Numbered from the stretch's first letter, positions 1-6,360 are shown. The stretch: 7,351 nt of DNA from Chthoniobacterales bacterium (GCA_003244125.1 QHBL01000182.1:288-7638); one strand, 5' to 3'. Notes: generated by a model not told the origin, from the sequence alone. Numbers and translations are program-made.

Positions 1-1161
1 ACGCGCGACATGACTTTGCGCAATGATCTGCTGGCGGCCAACGCGGCCAAGGACCAGTTCCTCGCCTTGCTTTCGCATGAATTGCGCAACCCGCTTTCCC
101 CTGTCATCGCGATGGTGGCGGTGCTGGAAGCCCACGTGCAGGATTCAGCCGAGGTGCGCCACGCGCTCGACGTCATTCGCCGCAATGTGGAGCTGGAAGC
201 GCGTCTGATCGACGATTTGCTCGATGTCACCCGCATCGCCAAAGGCAAACTCAAGCTCAGCCTCGAGCCCGTGAGCGTGCACGAAGTCCTGCAACGGGCG
301 CTGGAGATTTGCCGCGACGACATCGCACAACGCTCCTTGCGTCTTGCGGTCAATCTGCAAGCGGAAGACGATTTCGTCCAAGGCGATTCCGCGCGGCTCC
401 AGCAGGTTTTTTGGAACCTAATCAAGAACAGCGTAAAATTTACCCCGGACGGCGGTCAGATCAGTGTTTCCACTTCCGTTCCTGAGCCGGGGGAAATCGA
501 AATCGGCATCACCGACACAGGCATCGGCATTGAGCCTGAAAAAATGGGAAGGATTTTCAACGCCTTCGAGCAGGGGCAAAGTTCCATTACCAGAAAATTC
601 GGCGGCCTCGGACTCGGGCTCGCTATCTCCAAGGCGATGGTATTGGCGCACGGCGGCACCATCAACGCCGTCAGCGCTGGTAAGAATCAGGGAACGACAT
701 TCGTTGTTCGCCTGAGCACGATCGCCCGTCCGGTCGAGGCCGCGACGGAACCAAACAGGCGCGGTCCGGTGCCAGCCCAGCACATCGGCGAGCGCACCGT
801 CCGATTGCTGGTGGTGGATGATCACCACGATACCTGCACCGGCATGAAAATGATTTTAGAACGCCGCGGTTACGACGTGGCAATTGCTCACACCGCCGAT
901 GAGGCGGCGCAGCAGGCGCGGACCCAGGAGTTCGATCTTCTCATCAGCGACATCGGCCTGCCCGACCGCAGTGGCTACGATTTAATGCGCGAGTTGCGCG
1001 ACCAGGGCCTGCCCGGAATCGCTCTCAGCGGGTTCGGCATGGAAACCGATGTCAACCTCGCGCGCGGCGCTGGTTTCGCCGAGCATTTGACCAAGCCGAT
1101 CAACTTCGACCGGCTGGAAAAAGTGATCCAGCAATTACTGGCCGATTCCGAAAAAACCTAA
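1..1161 (+). CDS. Hybrid sensor histidine kinase with C-terminal receiver domain (5' end outside the window)
   Basis: This is the catalytic part of a two-component sensor kinase that autophosphorylates on histidine and passes phosphate to an aspartate. The frame is open to base 1, so the ATG at 10 is probably internal and the sensory/PAS region is missing. Residues here count from that ATG. The HisKA H-box is FLALLSHELRNP with phosphoacceptor His23. The N-box lies around Asn136-Asn140 (NLIKNSVKFTP). The G1 box is DTGIGI and the G2 box is GGLGLGLAIS, forming an intact HATPase_c domain. A linker of about 35 residues leads to a receiver domain (about 265-380) with acidic pair Asp270/Asp271, phosphoacceptor Asp314 (LLISDIGLPD) and Lys362 (LTKP). 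All catalytic residues look intact. No transmembrane segment is visible in this part. The partner and signal cannot be inferred from the neighbours. The stop TAA at 1159-1161 overlaps the stop of the convergent HU gene. Confidence 0.96.
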   Translation, partial: TRDMTLRNDLLAANAAKDQFLALLSHELRNPLSPVIAMVAVLEAHVQDSAEVRHALDVIRRNVELEARLIDDLLDVTRIAKGKLKLSLEPVSVHEVLQRALEICRDDIAQRSLRLAVNLQAEDDFVQGDSARLQQVFWNLIKNSVKFTPDGGQISVSTSVPEPGEIEIGITDTGIGIEPEKMGRIFNAFEQGQSSITRKFGGLGLGLAISKAMVLAHGGTINAVSAGKNQGTTFVVRLSTIARPVEAATEPNRRGPVPAQHIGERTVRLLVVDDHHDTCTGMKMILERRGYDVAIAHTADEAAQQARTQEFDLLISDIGLPDRSGYDLMRELRDQGLPGIALSGFGMETDVNLARGAGFAEHLTKPINFDRLEKVIQQLLADSEKT

Positions 1162-1511
1162 ATCTCGTTAGGCCCGGCCGTCCGCGCTGCTTTTTTCTCC
1201 GACGCTTCTTTCAATTCGCGCGACAGTTTTTCCACGCGCTGCCGCATGATTTTGCCCGCCTTGAATTTCACCGTCGCCCGCGAGGGAATAACAAAACTGC
1301 TTCCCGGTTCATTCGGGTTGCGTCCCACTCGCGGCTTGGTCAGCCGGGTTTGGAACACGCCGAAATTTCGCAGTTCCACCGCGACGTTGTTGGCGAGGCT
1401 GTCGGTAATGTGATCCAGCGTGCGCTGCACCACGTCAAAAACCTGGTGTTGCACCATTCCCGTTTGGTTACTGATCGCGACTACGATGTCGCGCTTGGTT
1501 AACTTCGCCAT
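1158..1511 (-). CDS. HU/IHF-family nucleoid DNA-binding protein
   Basis: This is a small histone-like protein expected to dimerise, bend DNA and help organise the nucleoid. With the ATG at 1511 it is 117 residues, slightly longer than the usual 90-100 because of a Lys/Glu/Ala-rich C-terminal tail (about 95-117). The N-terminal helical half begins MAKLTKRDIV. The core NFGVF motif is at 49-53. The DNA-contacting beta-arm carries GRNP at 63-66, followed by FVIPSRATVKFKAGK, the family's conserved pattern. An in-frame TTG three codons upstream (1520) is an alternative start, but the MAKLTK beginning is typical, so the ATG is preferred; neither has a clear Shine-Dalgarno site. It is downstream of the helical-protein gene on the same strand with a gap of about 120 bp, so it is probably transcribed separately. 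HU and IHF subunits cannot be told apart here. Confidence 0.95.
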   Translation of the reverse strand: MAKLTKRDIVVAISNQTGMVQHQVFDVVQRTLDHITDSLANNVAVELRNFGVFQTRLTKPRVGRNPNEPGSSFVIPSRATVKFKAGKIMRQRVEKLSRELKEASEKKAARTAGPNEI

Positions 1512-1611
1512 CGCTAACAAACGAATCGGGCGACCGGCACAGTTTGCGTGGGAAAAAACTCAAACCCGAGTCGCTTTTTACGCTCCAGGCGCTAATTTTT
1601 CCTGCATTCCA

Positions 1612-1625
1612 GGCCGCTGTCGGCC
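1612..1625. repeat. Short GC-rich inverted repeat between the HU gene and its upstream neighbour
   Basis: GGCCG (1612-1616) and CGGCC (1621-1625) form a perfect 5-bp stem around a 4-base CTGT loop, just after the stop of the helical-protein gene on the minus strand. No T-run follows on either strand, so it is not a convincing intrinsic terminator. It could slow polymerase or be chance in GC-rich DNA. Confidence 0.25.
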
Positions 1626-1631
1626 AGGAGC

Positions 1632-2063
1632 TTAAGCCACGCTCCGGCGTCGCAGGAGAAGGCTACCGTAGTGGCTAAAAATATTCTCTGCCGCCAACTG
1701 TTTGCGGCGCGATTTCAACTGCCCCTGCACCACTCCCAGCCTGGTAAAAACGGCATTCCACTCCGTCTCCAATCGCCGCGCCTCTTCCACCGAAAGCTCG
1801 CGCACCGCCCGCATGGAAATCGCGCGGTTTAAAACGTTCATCGAGCGCCCGGACAATTCCTTGAGCAGCTCCAGCTCCTGGAAAACGTGCTCGCTTTCCT
1901 GAAGCAAGTTCGCGCGAATCTCGGTAAACTGGCGTTCCTGTTCCGCGGAAATGATCGGCTTGGCCTTGTCCAATCCGTAAGTGACGAGATCGTGCAACCG
2001 CTTCCAGCTATCGAGCTGGAGCGAGATGAGGCGAAGCTTCGTTTCCAGCGCGCGATCTCTCAT
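1632..2063 (-). CDS. Small helical, probably coiled-coil protein of unknown function
   Basis: I do not recognise a family for this 143-residue product. It is rich in Leu, Glu, Arg and Gln, has no cysteine, no signal peptide and no membrane segment, and reads as almost entirely alpha-helical. Stretches such as FQELELLKELSGR and ARRLETEWNAVFTRL have heptad-like hydrophobic spacing. The C-terminus is basic (SLLLRRRSVA). Its ATG overlaps the TGA of the upstream DUF4388 gene by one base (TGATG at 2061-2065 on the complement), the classic arrangement for translational coupling. The two products are therefore probably made together and may interact. The plausible role is as a partner or effector of the DUF4388 regulator, possibly a chaperone- or FliT-like helical bundle, but that is inference from context only. 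The gene is well supported as coding by its length and its coupling to the gene before it. Confidence 0.8.
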   Translation of the reverse strand: MRDRALETKLRLISLQLDSWKRLHDLVTYGLDKAKPIISAEQERQFTEIRANLLQESEHVFQELELLKELSGRSMNVLNRAISMRAVRELSVEEARRLETEWNAVFTRLGVVQGQLKSRRKQLAAENIFSHYGSLLLRRRSVA

Positions 2064-2803
2064 CAGTAGGTCGCGAGCCGCGCCGCCACGTCCATCGTCT
2101 CATCCAGCTTCTGCAAATTATCGATTAACAAATGCGCCCACGGACGATCGACCGTCTGCGCCTGGCTGATGATTCCTTCTTCAAAATAAAAACGGCCCTG
2201 CCGCCAGCGAAAAATTTCCGCGACCGCTTCCTCCCCTTGCAACGTCCCATAAAGGCCATGGCGAATGTTGCCGTGGTGCAGGTAAATTTCGCTTTTCCCG
2301 CGCCCCGATTTAAACGTGAATCGGCCGCTCCGCTGGCTCAGGCAGGCCATCTGCAAAATTTCTGCCGCTGAAAATTGATTGAGGTTGCCGATAAGCGAAT
2401 GGCACGGATCGATCCCTTCGACTGCTTCGCGCCGGCGCTGCTCCAGGCTGGCGACAAAATTCAGCACTGCGCGGCGAAAACGCCGTTTGGTCTGCGTCGC
2501 CTCCAGCACCACGATTTCCTGTTGCCGAGCTTCCTCCAGCATTCCCTTCTCCGCTTTCGCCCACGGCGCGCACAGAATTTTTAGCGAAGGAAAATGCTGG
2601 CGCGTGATCGTGGCCGCTTCCAGCGCCGAGGCCGCCGGGCCCTCGACAATTACGCCGTCAAAATGCTCCGCCAGCAATGCCATTACTTGCTCCGAGACGC
2701 TGCGCACCACGTGCACTTTCACGGTATCCAGGCCGTCGAAAAGCGAGAGCAGCCGATCTTCAAAAACCGGGTCGTTGTTGAGCAGCAAAACGCGACTTTC
2801 CAT
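2063..2803 (-). CDS. Degenerate receiver plus DUF4388 (PATAN-type) regulatory protein
   Basis: This 246-residue cytoplasmic protein has two domains. Residues 1-120 look like a response-regulator receiver: MESRVLLLNND begins the first strand, and FDGVIVEG aligns with the phosphoacceptor strand, but Glu54 sits where Asp is expected and there is no Lys-Pro motif near the end. It is therefore probably not phosphorylated normally. Residues about 138-232 match DUF4388, with GNLNQFSAAEILQMA, the SGRFTF turn, IYLHHGNIRHG and the WRQGRFYFEEG ending. This module occurs in gliding, motility and signalling proteins of Myxococcus, cyanobacteria and other phyla and is thought to mediate protein contacts. 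The ATG at 2803 was chosen because the receiver fold starts there. An in-frame GTG at 2881 would add 26 unrelated residues and overlap rnhC. The stop overlaps the start of the downstream helical-protein gene by one base. Confidence 0.88.
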   Translation of the reverse strand: MESRVLLLNNDPVFEDRLLSLFDGLDTVKVHVVRSVSEQVMALLAEHFDGVIVEGPAASALEAATITRQHFPSLKILCAPWAKAEKGMLEEARQQEIVVLEATQTKRRFRRAVLNFVASLEQRRREAVEGIDPCHSLIGNLNQFSAAEILQMACLSQRSGRFTFKSGRGKSEIYLHHGNIRHGLYGTLQGEEAVAEIFRWRQGRFYFEEGIISQAQTVDRPWAHLLIDNLQKLDETMDVAARLATY

Positions 2804-2836
2804 CTGGGCGGGCGAGAGTTTTCGCCTGAGTAACAA

Positions 2837-2849
2837 GCAAGATTCTTGC
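2837..2849. repeat. 13-bp perfect palindrome in the gap upstream of the DUF4388 gene
   Basis: The sequence GCAAGATTCTTGC has 6-bp arms around a central T. It lies in the 65-bp gap between the rnhC stop and the DUF4388 start, about 34 bp upstream of that ATG. The position and symmetry would suit a dimeric regulator site, but there is only one copy here and no recognisable promoter beside it, so a role is speculative. Confidence 0.25.
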
Positions 2850-2868
2850 CTGAGAACCGCGATGCTGC

Positions 2869-3780
2869 CTAACGCCGCCACTCTCTTTTTGGAGGAGGCG
2901 CAGCAAAGGCGTGCGGGGCGATTTCGTGCGCGGTGCGGAAATGCGTCTTGGCCAACTGCTCCAGCATTTCGACGCCGTGTTTTTCCACGATTTTGACGGC
3001 CGTTTCCTTGATCGTCGCCGAAACGCCACGGCCTAATTTCACTCCAAGCTCTTTCCCTTTTCGGTCCAGCCAGCCGATAAACGCTTCCCGCGCCAAAATC
3101 GACGCCGCCGCCACCGCAACATCCGATTCCGCCCGCGTCCGTTGCTCCAATTTTATCTTTTTCCCATGGGTCAGGAGCGCCTGCTCGATCACCCGCGCGT
3201 CGGCAAATTTATCCGAAAGCGAGCGCGGGCAATCCGGCCGCCGCGCGAGTAAATTTTCAATCACCCGCGCGTGTCCCCAGCCGAGCAAGCTATTGAGATT
3301 GCCAAATTTCCGGTAAAGCTCGTTGTAACGCGCCGGCCCGATCGCCACCACGTCCACTCCCTCGCGCACCGTCTCCCGAATTTCCCTGGCCAAAGCGTGA
3401 ATGCGCGCATCCGACCCGATGCGTTTGCTATCCTGCACGCCGGCATCCAACAGCCGGCGCGCGCTTTCCCCCTCGACGTAAACGCCAGCAATCACGAGCG
3501 GGCCAAAAAAATCGCCTTTCCCGCTTTCATCCACCCCGAAATGCGGCTCAAACATTTCCGGCGAATGCACCTCTTCGTAACCGAGCCGCGCTTCGCCGAG
3601 AATGTTCGGCTCCAGCTCAAATTTTATAAAATCCTCCACCCCGCGCCCCTGCACCAAAACCTTCGGCCCCTTCTCATACACCGCGACGCTGAGCTTCTCT
3701 TTTTGGCCGAAGAAAATCGTGTAGGGCTTTTCCGAAAATCTGAACCCGCGCTCCTTGAGCAATCCGCGCAGCTTCTCCAC
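2869..3780 (-). CDS. rnhC: Ribonuclease HIII
   Basis: This enzyme cleaves the RNA strand of RNA-DNA hybrids during replication and R-loop removal. The 303-residue product has an N-terminal TBP-like substrate-binding domain (about 1-75, with KVLVQGRGVEDFIKFELEP, close to what I recall of chlamydial RNase HIII). The RNase H-fold catalytic domain follows. The signature GVDESGKGDFFGPL (82-95) carries catalytic Asp84 and Glu85. DSK is at 117-119, NLNSLLGWGHA at 161-171, SDKFA with Asp190 at 189-193, and AESDVAVAAASILARE at 217-232 supplies the last acidic residue. The GKGDFFGP form separates HIII from HII. GTG at 3780 is the only ATG, GTG or TTG start available, but the upstream in-frame codons read SKLNSFTASLRPEQ, resembling the usual N-terminus, so translation may begin at a CTG at 3816 (315 residues). 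It is the first gene of the minus-strand run toward the DUF4388 pair. Confidence 0.96.
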   Translation of the reverse strand: MEKLRGLLKERGFRFSEKPYTIFFGQKEKLSVAVYEKGPKVLVQGRGVEDFIKFELEPNILGEARLGYEEVHSPEMFEPHFGVDESGKGDFFGPLVIAGVYVEGESARRLLDAGVQDSKRIGSDARIHALAREIRETVREGVDVVAIGPARYNELYRKFGNLNSLLGWGHARVIENLLARRPDCPRSLSDKFADARVIEQALLTHGKKIKLEQRTRAESDVAVAAASILAREAFIGWLDRKGKELGVKLGRGVSATIKETAVKIVEKHGVEMLEQLAKTHFRTAHEIAPHAFAAPPPKREWRR

Positions 3781-3829
3781 CTGCTCGGGGCGGAGCGACG
3801 CGGTAAAACTATTCAGCTTCGACGAGATA

Positions 3830-3911
3830 CCTCACACAAAGACCACAAAGAACACAAAGAACACAACGGATTCTCTTCATTCTTTGTGATCTTTGTGGAC
3901 TTCGTGTGAGG
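3830..3911. repeat. 82-bp imperfect palindrome made of 9-bp A/C-rich units
   Basis: The left arm (3830-3861) and right arm (3880-3911) are 32 bases each and are inverted copies matching at 29 of 32 positions, with an 18-base loop (3862-3879). The outer 8 bases (CCTCACAC and GTGTGAGG) match perfectly. Each arm is itself a tandem of 9-mers: CACAAAGAC at 3835, CACAAAGAA at 3844 and at 3853 on the left, and their complements at 3880, 3889 and 3898 on the right. The A/C skew flips to T/G at the loop, so both strands could form a long hairpin. It lies between rnhC and the aldo/keto reductase remnant and looks like a small dispersed palindromic (REP- or MITE-like) element. No target-site duplication is obvious. 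From memory, similar CACAAAG-type repeats are common in Verrucomicrobiota and related genomes. Confidence 0.85.
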
Positions 3912-3926
3912 AAATCTGCGCGGCAT

Positions 3927-4254
3927 TCACGCGCCCAGCGCCTTCATCTGCGCGTCACTCAACTGAAGCTTCGCCGCCGCCATGTTCTCTTCCAGATGGA
4001 CGATCGACGACGTGTCGGCAATCGGCAGCATGACTCGCGAACGGCGAAGCAGCCACGCGATCGCCACCGCGTAAACGCTGGCATTCAACTCCTTCGCCAC
4101 TGTGTCCACCGCACGATTGTCAGTCACGCCGCGATTCCCACCACAGGCGCCCACGGCATAAACCCAAGCCGGTGTTCCTCGCAATACTTCAAGGTGTTAT
4201 TCCACTTCCGGTCATCCACATTGTAACGGTTCTGCACCGTCGCGACCGGTCCGC
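3927..4254 (-). pseudogene. Remnant of an aldo/keto reductase (C-terminal third, frameshifted)
   Basis: The minus strand encodes recognisable aldo/keto reductase sequence in two frames. From about 4254 down to 4130 one frame reads PVATVQNRYNVDDRKWN then LKYCEEHRLGFMPWAPV and hits a TGA. The neighbouring frame then continues with NRAVDTVAKELNASVYAVA, IAWLLRRS, VMLPIADTSSIVHLEENMA and LQLSDAQMKALGA before a TGA at 3927-3929. Together these match the last third of the family (NADPH-linked carbonyl reductases), including the PI-GTSS-HLEEN cofactor-binding segment, here with Ala-Asp for the usual Pro-Gly. An indel near 4130-4160 separates the two frames. Upstream of about 4254 family similarity stops, so the barrel's first two-thirds and the catalytic Tyr/Lys/His are missing. 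It is almost certainly nonfunctional. A sequencing error could explain the frameshift but not the missing N-terminus. Confidence 0.85.
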
Positions 4255-4512
4255 CGCGCTTGAGTTCCAGCGGCTTTGCTCCCGCCAACCCTTTGTCCCG
4301 CCACCACTCTGGCTCCCGCCGCGCGCTCGCTGCCGGCTTGTTTCGCCGCCTTGTCTGCCTTTTGTTGCTCCTGCCATGGCTTGTATTCAGCGTTGCTTCA
4401 ACGATTGCGCTGCCGTCGCGCCTTCATCGCACAAAGCTAATGACTCTACCGAAGAAAAAGAAGTGACAACCACCGCTGCGCCCTGATTCAATAACCCCGC
4501 AATCTCGATCTG
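4255..4512. other. Gap of about 260 bp with no convincing gene
   Basis: No frame here gives a protein I recognise. The minus strand has a Lys/Ala/Gln-rich stretch (around AEYKPWQEQQKADKAAK, about 4320-4390) in one frame and PEWWRDKGLAGAKPLELK (about 4255-4310) in another, the latter running into the aldo/keto reductase remnant. These may be further debris of that gene or of an unrelated one. The plus strand has an open frame (4260-4466) with a hydrophobic run LLLLLPWLVFSVAS, but this is antisense to the Lys/Gln-rich stretch and has no ribosome binding site. The region presumably contains the promoter of the MsrB-like gene, which I cannot locate. Confidence 0.5.
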
Positions 4513-5103
4513 ATGTACGGCGGCCGAATCACCAGCGAGGAAAAATCCACCCTCGGCACATACGTTCTCGTCCTCGTCCTCACTGTCCTGGGCGTGGCGG
4601 GCATCTACTTTTTCATTCTCGCGCGCGAAGAAACAAAAGCCATGGTCGGCTTCGACCCGAAGCGGCCCGTCCCAACCGACGCCACTTTGAAAAGACGGCT
4701 CAAGCCCGAGCAATACAATGTCGTGCGCGAAGGCGGCACCGAGACCGCTTTTCAAAATGAGTTCTGGGAGAATCAGCGACCCGGTCTTTACGTTGATGTC
4801 ATCACCGGCGAGCCACTCTTCACCTCGCTCGATAAATTCGATGGCGGCACAGGCCGTCCCACCTTTACCAAACCCATCTCCAAAGACCTGCTCACCGAGA
4901 CGCCGGACAATTCCCACGACATGCAACGCACTGAGGTCCGCGCCAAACGCAGCAACGCCCATCTTGGCCATTTCTTTCCCGATCCCACCTCGCCCACCGG
5001 CGTGCGCTACGCCGTCAACTCCGCCGCCTTCCGTTTCATCCCACAGGAACAGATGAAAGCGCAAGGCTACGAAGCGTTCCTGCCGCTGTTCGACAAGAAA
5101 TAG
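4513..5103 (+). CDS. Membrane-anchored MsrB-like (SelR-fold) protein lacking all cysteines
   Basis: Residues 60-192 align along their length with methionine-R-sulfoxide reductase B: LKPEQYNVVREGGTE, the FWENQRPGLYVDV strand, GEPLF, KFDGGTGRPTF, SHDMQRTEVR, AHLGHFFPD, PTGVRYAVNSAAFRF. MsrB normally repairs oxidised methionine using a cysteine in RYCxNSA. Here that position is Ala167 (codon GCC). The resolving-cysteine position in GCGWPSF is Thr113, and the substrate-binding Trp is Arg115. The zinc Cys-x-x-Cys pairs are also absent, as in the natural non-zinc class. His150 and His153 of AHLGH remain. The 196 residues contain no cysteine. A single membrane segment (about 16-36, GTYVLVLVLTVLGVAGIYFF) after a short hydrophilic N-terminus suggests an anchor with the domain probably outside the membrane. 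An upstream in-frame TAA at 4492 limits the start to this ATG, and no Shine-Dalgarno is seen. The fold is confident; loss of reductase activity is inference. Confidence 0.9.
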   Translation: MYGGRITSEEKSTLGTYVLVLVLTVLGVAGIYFFILAREETKAMVGFDPKRPVPTDATLKRRLKPEQYNVVREGGTETAFQNEFWENQRPGLYVDVITGEPLFTSLDKFDGGTGRPTFTKPISKDLLTETPDNSHDMQRTEVRAKRSNAHLGHFFPDPTSPTGVRYAVNSAAFRFIPQEQMKAQGYEAFLPLFDKK

Positions 5104-5222
5104 AAGCACTGGAAATCTGAAAACCTCCAGCGCGGGTCTTAGCTGATCGACCCAAAGCTTCGGCAAAGCCCGGAAACAATGTGCCGCCTTCTAACGAGGC
5201 GTGAGATGCGCCAGCTTCCGCA

Positions 5223-6353
5223 CTAGTTCCGCGCCAGCGCGTCCGATTGGTTCACGAACTCATCGCCAGTCCACTCGCTGTCTGCTTTCACCATCTTCTT
5301 CGCTTCCGCCGCCGCTTTGTCCTTCTCTTTGCGTTCGCGCTGCATCCGCACCAGCTCGGCGTGCGTGGTGAAATAATCTAGGCTCTTGCCCTTGAAGTCA
5401 GCCAGCGTCTCAAAGCCGTGCTTCTCCATGAACGCGAGCAGCTCTTCCTCCATCCGCTTCACGCATTCATAACCGAACTTCATCACGCCGGTGCACACCT
5501 GCACCGTATCCGCGCCTAGCAGGATGAACTGCGCCGCATCGCCGCCGCTCTCCACCCCTCCGATGCCGGAGAGCGAACGTCCCGGAAACTCCTGGCGAAT
5601 CATGGCCGCAATTTCCATCACCATGCGCAGCGCGATCGGCCGCACCGCTTTGGACGAATAACCTCCGGGCGTAGTGTAACCCTCCACGCTCGGTTCCGGA
5701 CGCAGCGTGTCGAGATTCACCCCCATCACGCTCCGGACGGTATTGATCGCCGCGATCCCATTGCACCCGGCCCTTAACGAGGCGCGGCTCGGATCCTGAA
5801 TACGAGTCACGTTCGGCGTCATCTTCGCCCACACCGGCTTGCTCGCCGCGCTCATGACCCAGCCGCAAACTTCCTCCAGGATCTCCGGCACCTGTCCCAT
5901 GGCCGCGCCCATCTTCCGCTCCGGCAATCCATGCGGGCAGGAGAAGTTGCACTCGAAAGCATCGACGCCGGCTTCCTCGCAACGCTGCACAATCTCAAAC
6001 CACGCATCCTTTGAGTATTCTTCCATGATCGACGCGATCAGCACCCGGTCCGGAAAGTGGTCTTTGATTTTCTTAAACTCATCCATCCATATCTCGAATT
6101 TCCGGTCGCTGATCAGCTCGATGTTCTCCCAGCCGATAACTTCGCTGCGATCTTCTGAATAAAGCTTCGCATAACGCGGCGTGACATTGATGACCTTCTC
6201 CGCTTCGAGGCTGATAGTCTTGCCAATGACCGCGCCCCACCCTTCCTTGAAGGCCTTGTTGATGACGTTAATGTTCGTTCCCGGCGGCCCCGAGCCGATG
6301 ATGAATGGGTTAGGCAGCTTCAAACCATCGACGGTAGTAGCGAGTGTGGCCAT
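5223..6353 (-). CDS. preA: NAD-dependent dihydropyrimidine dehydrogenase, PreA-type catalytic subunit
   Basis: This FMN enzyme of the dihydroorotate dehydrogenase fold reduces uracil and thymine to dihydropyrimidines (or the reverse), the first step of reductive pyrimidine breakdown, normally with an NAD(P)H-oxidising flavoprotein partner, PreT. The 376 residues form one barrel. LPNPFIIGSGPPG (13-25) is near the N-terminus. ECNFSCPHG (134-142) holds Asn136, the proposed acid Cys139 and His141. AKMTPNVT (176-183), INTV (203-206), TTPGGYSS (227-234) and the phosphate-binding SGIGGV (262-267) and ADTVQVCTGVM (281-291) follow. E. coli PreA is longer (about 411 residues) with a C-terminal ferredoxin-like 4Fe-4S domain. 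Here residues 335-376 are a charged Lys/Glu/Ala tail without cysteine. The ATG at 6353 has a strong ribosome binding site, and upstream codons to 6428 do not match the family. No PreT or dihydropyrimidinase gene is in the window. Confidence 0.93.
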   Translation of the reverse strand: MATLATTVDGLKLPNPFIIGSGPPGTNINVINKAFKEGWGAVIGKTISLEAEKVINVTPRYAKLYSEDRSEVIGWENIELISDRKFEIWMDEFKKIKDHFPDRVLIASIMEEYSKDAWFEIVQRCEEAGVDAFECNFSCPHGLPERKMGAAMGQVPEILEEVCGWVMSAASKPVWAKMTPNVTRIQDPSRASLRAGCNGIAAINTVRSVMGVNLDTLRPEPSVEGYTTPGGYSSKAVRPIALRMVMEIAAMIRQEFPGRSLSGIGGVESGGDAAQFILLGADTVQVCTGVMKFGYECVKRMEEELLAFMEKHGFETLADFKGKSLDYFTTHAELVRMQRERKEKDKAAAEAKKMVKADSEWTGDEFVNQSDALARN

Positions 6354-6360
6354 ATGAGTT

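Noticed and set aside
418..828. Minus-strand open frame within the kinase
   Set aside because: The plus strand carries intact kinase motifs across the same bases.
1158..1161. Four-base tail-to-tail overlap of the kinase and HU stop codons as a regulatory device
   Set aside because: Such overlaps are common in compact genomes, and nothing else here suggests antisense control.
2804..2881. Extension of the DUF4388 protein to the GTG at 2881
   Set aside because: The extra 26 residues do not fit the receiver fold, and the extension would overlap the end of rnhC; the ATG at 2803 starts exactly at the domain.
3835..3906. Tandem 9-bp units as a CRISPR array
   Set aside because: Units are 9 bp with no spacers and are inverted about a centre, unlike CRISPR repeats.
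3271..3909. A 212-codon open frame on the plus strand
   Set aside because: It reads antisense to RNase HIII and through the palindrome; the His/Arg-rich product is an artefact.
4260..4466. Plus-strand small membrane protein with a leucine-rich run ending in PKKKK
   Set aside because: It has no ribosome binding site, and the hydrophobic run is simply the complement of a Lys/Gln-rich stretch; part of the frame is antisense to reductase debris.
5134..5153. GGGTC...GACCC hairpin between the convergent MsrB-like and preA genes as a terminator
   Set aside because: The stem is only 5 bp with a 10-base loop and no T-run on either strand.
4387..5166. A 259-codon open frame on the minus strand
   Set aside because: It is antisense to the MsrB-like gene, has a composition typical of reverse-strand reading of GC-rich coding DNA, and shows no family motifs.
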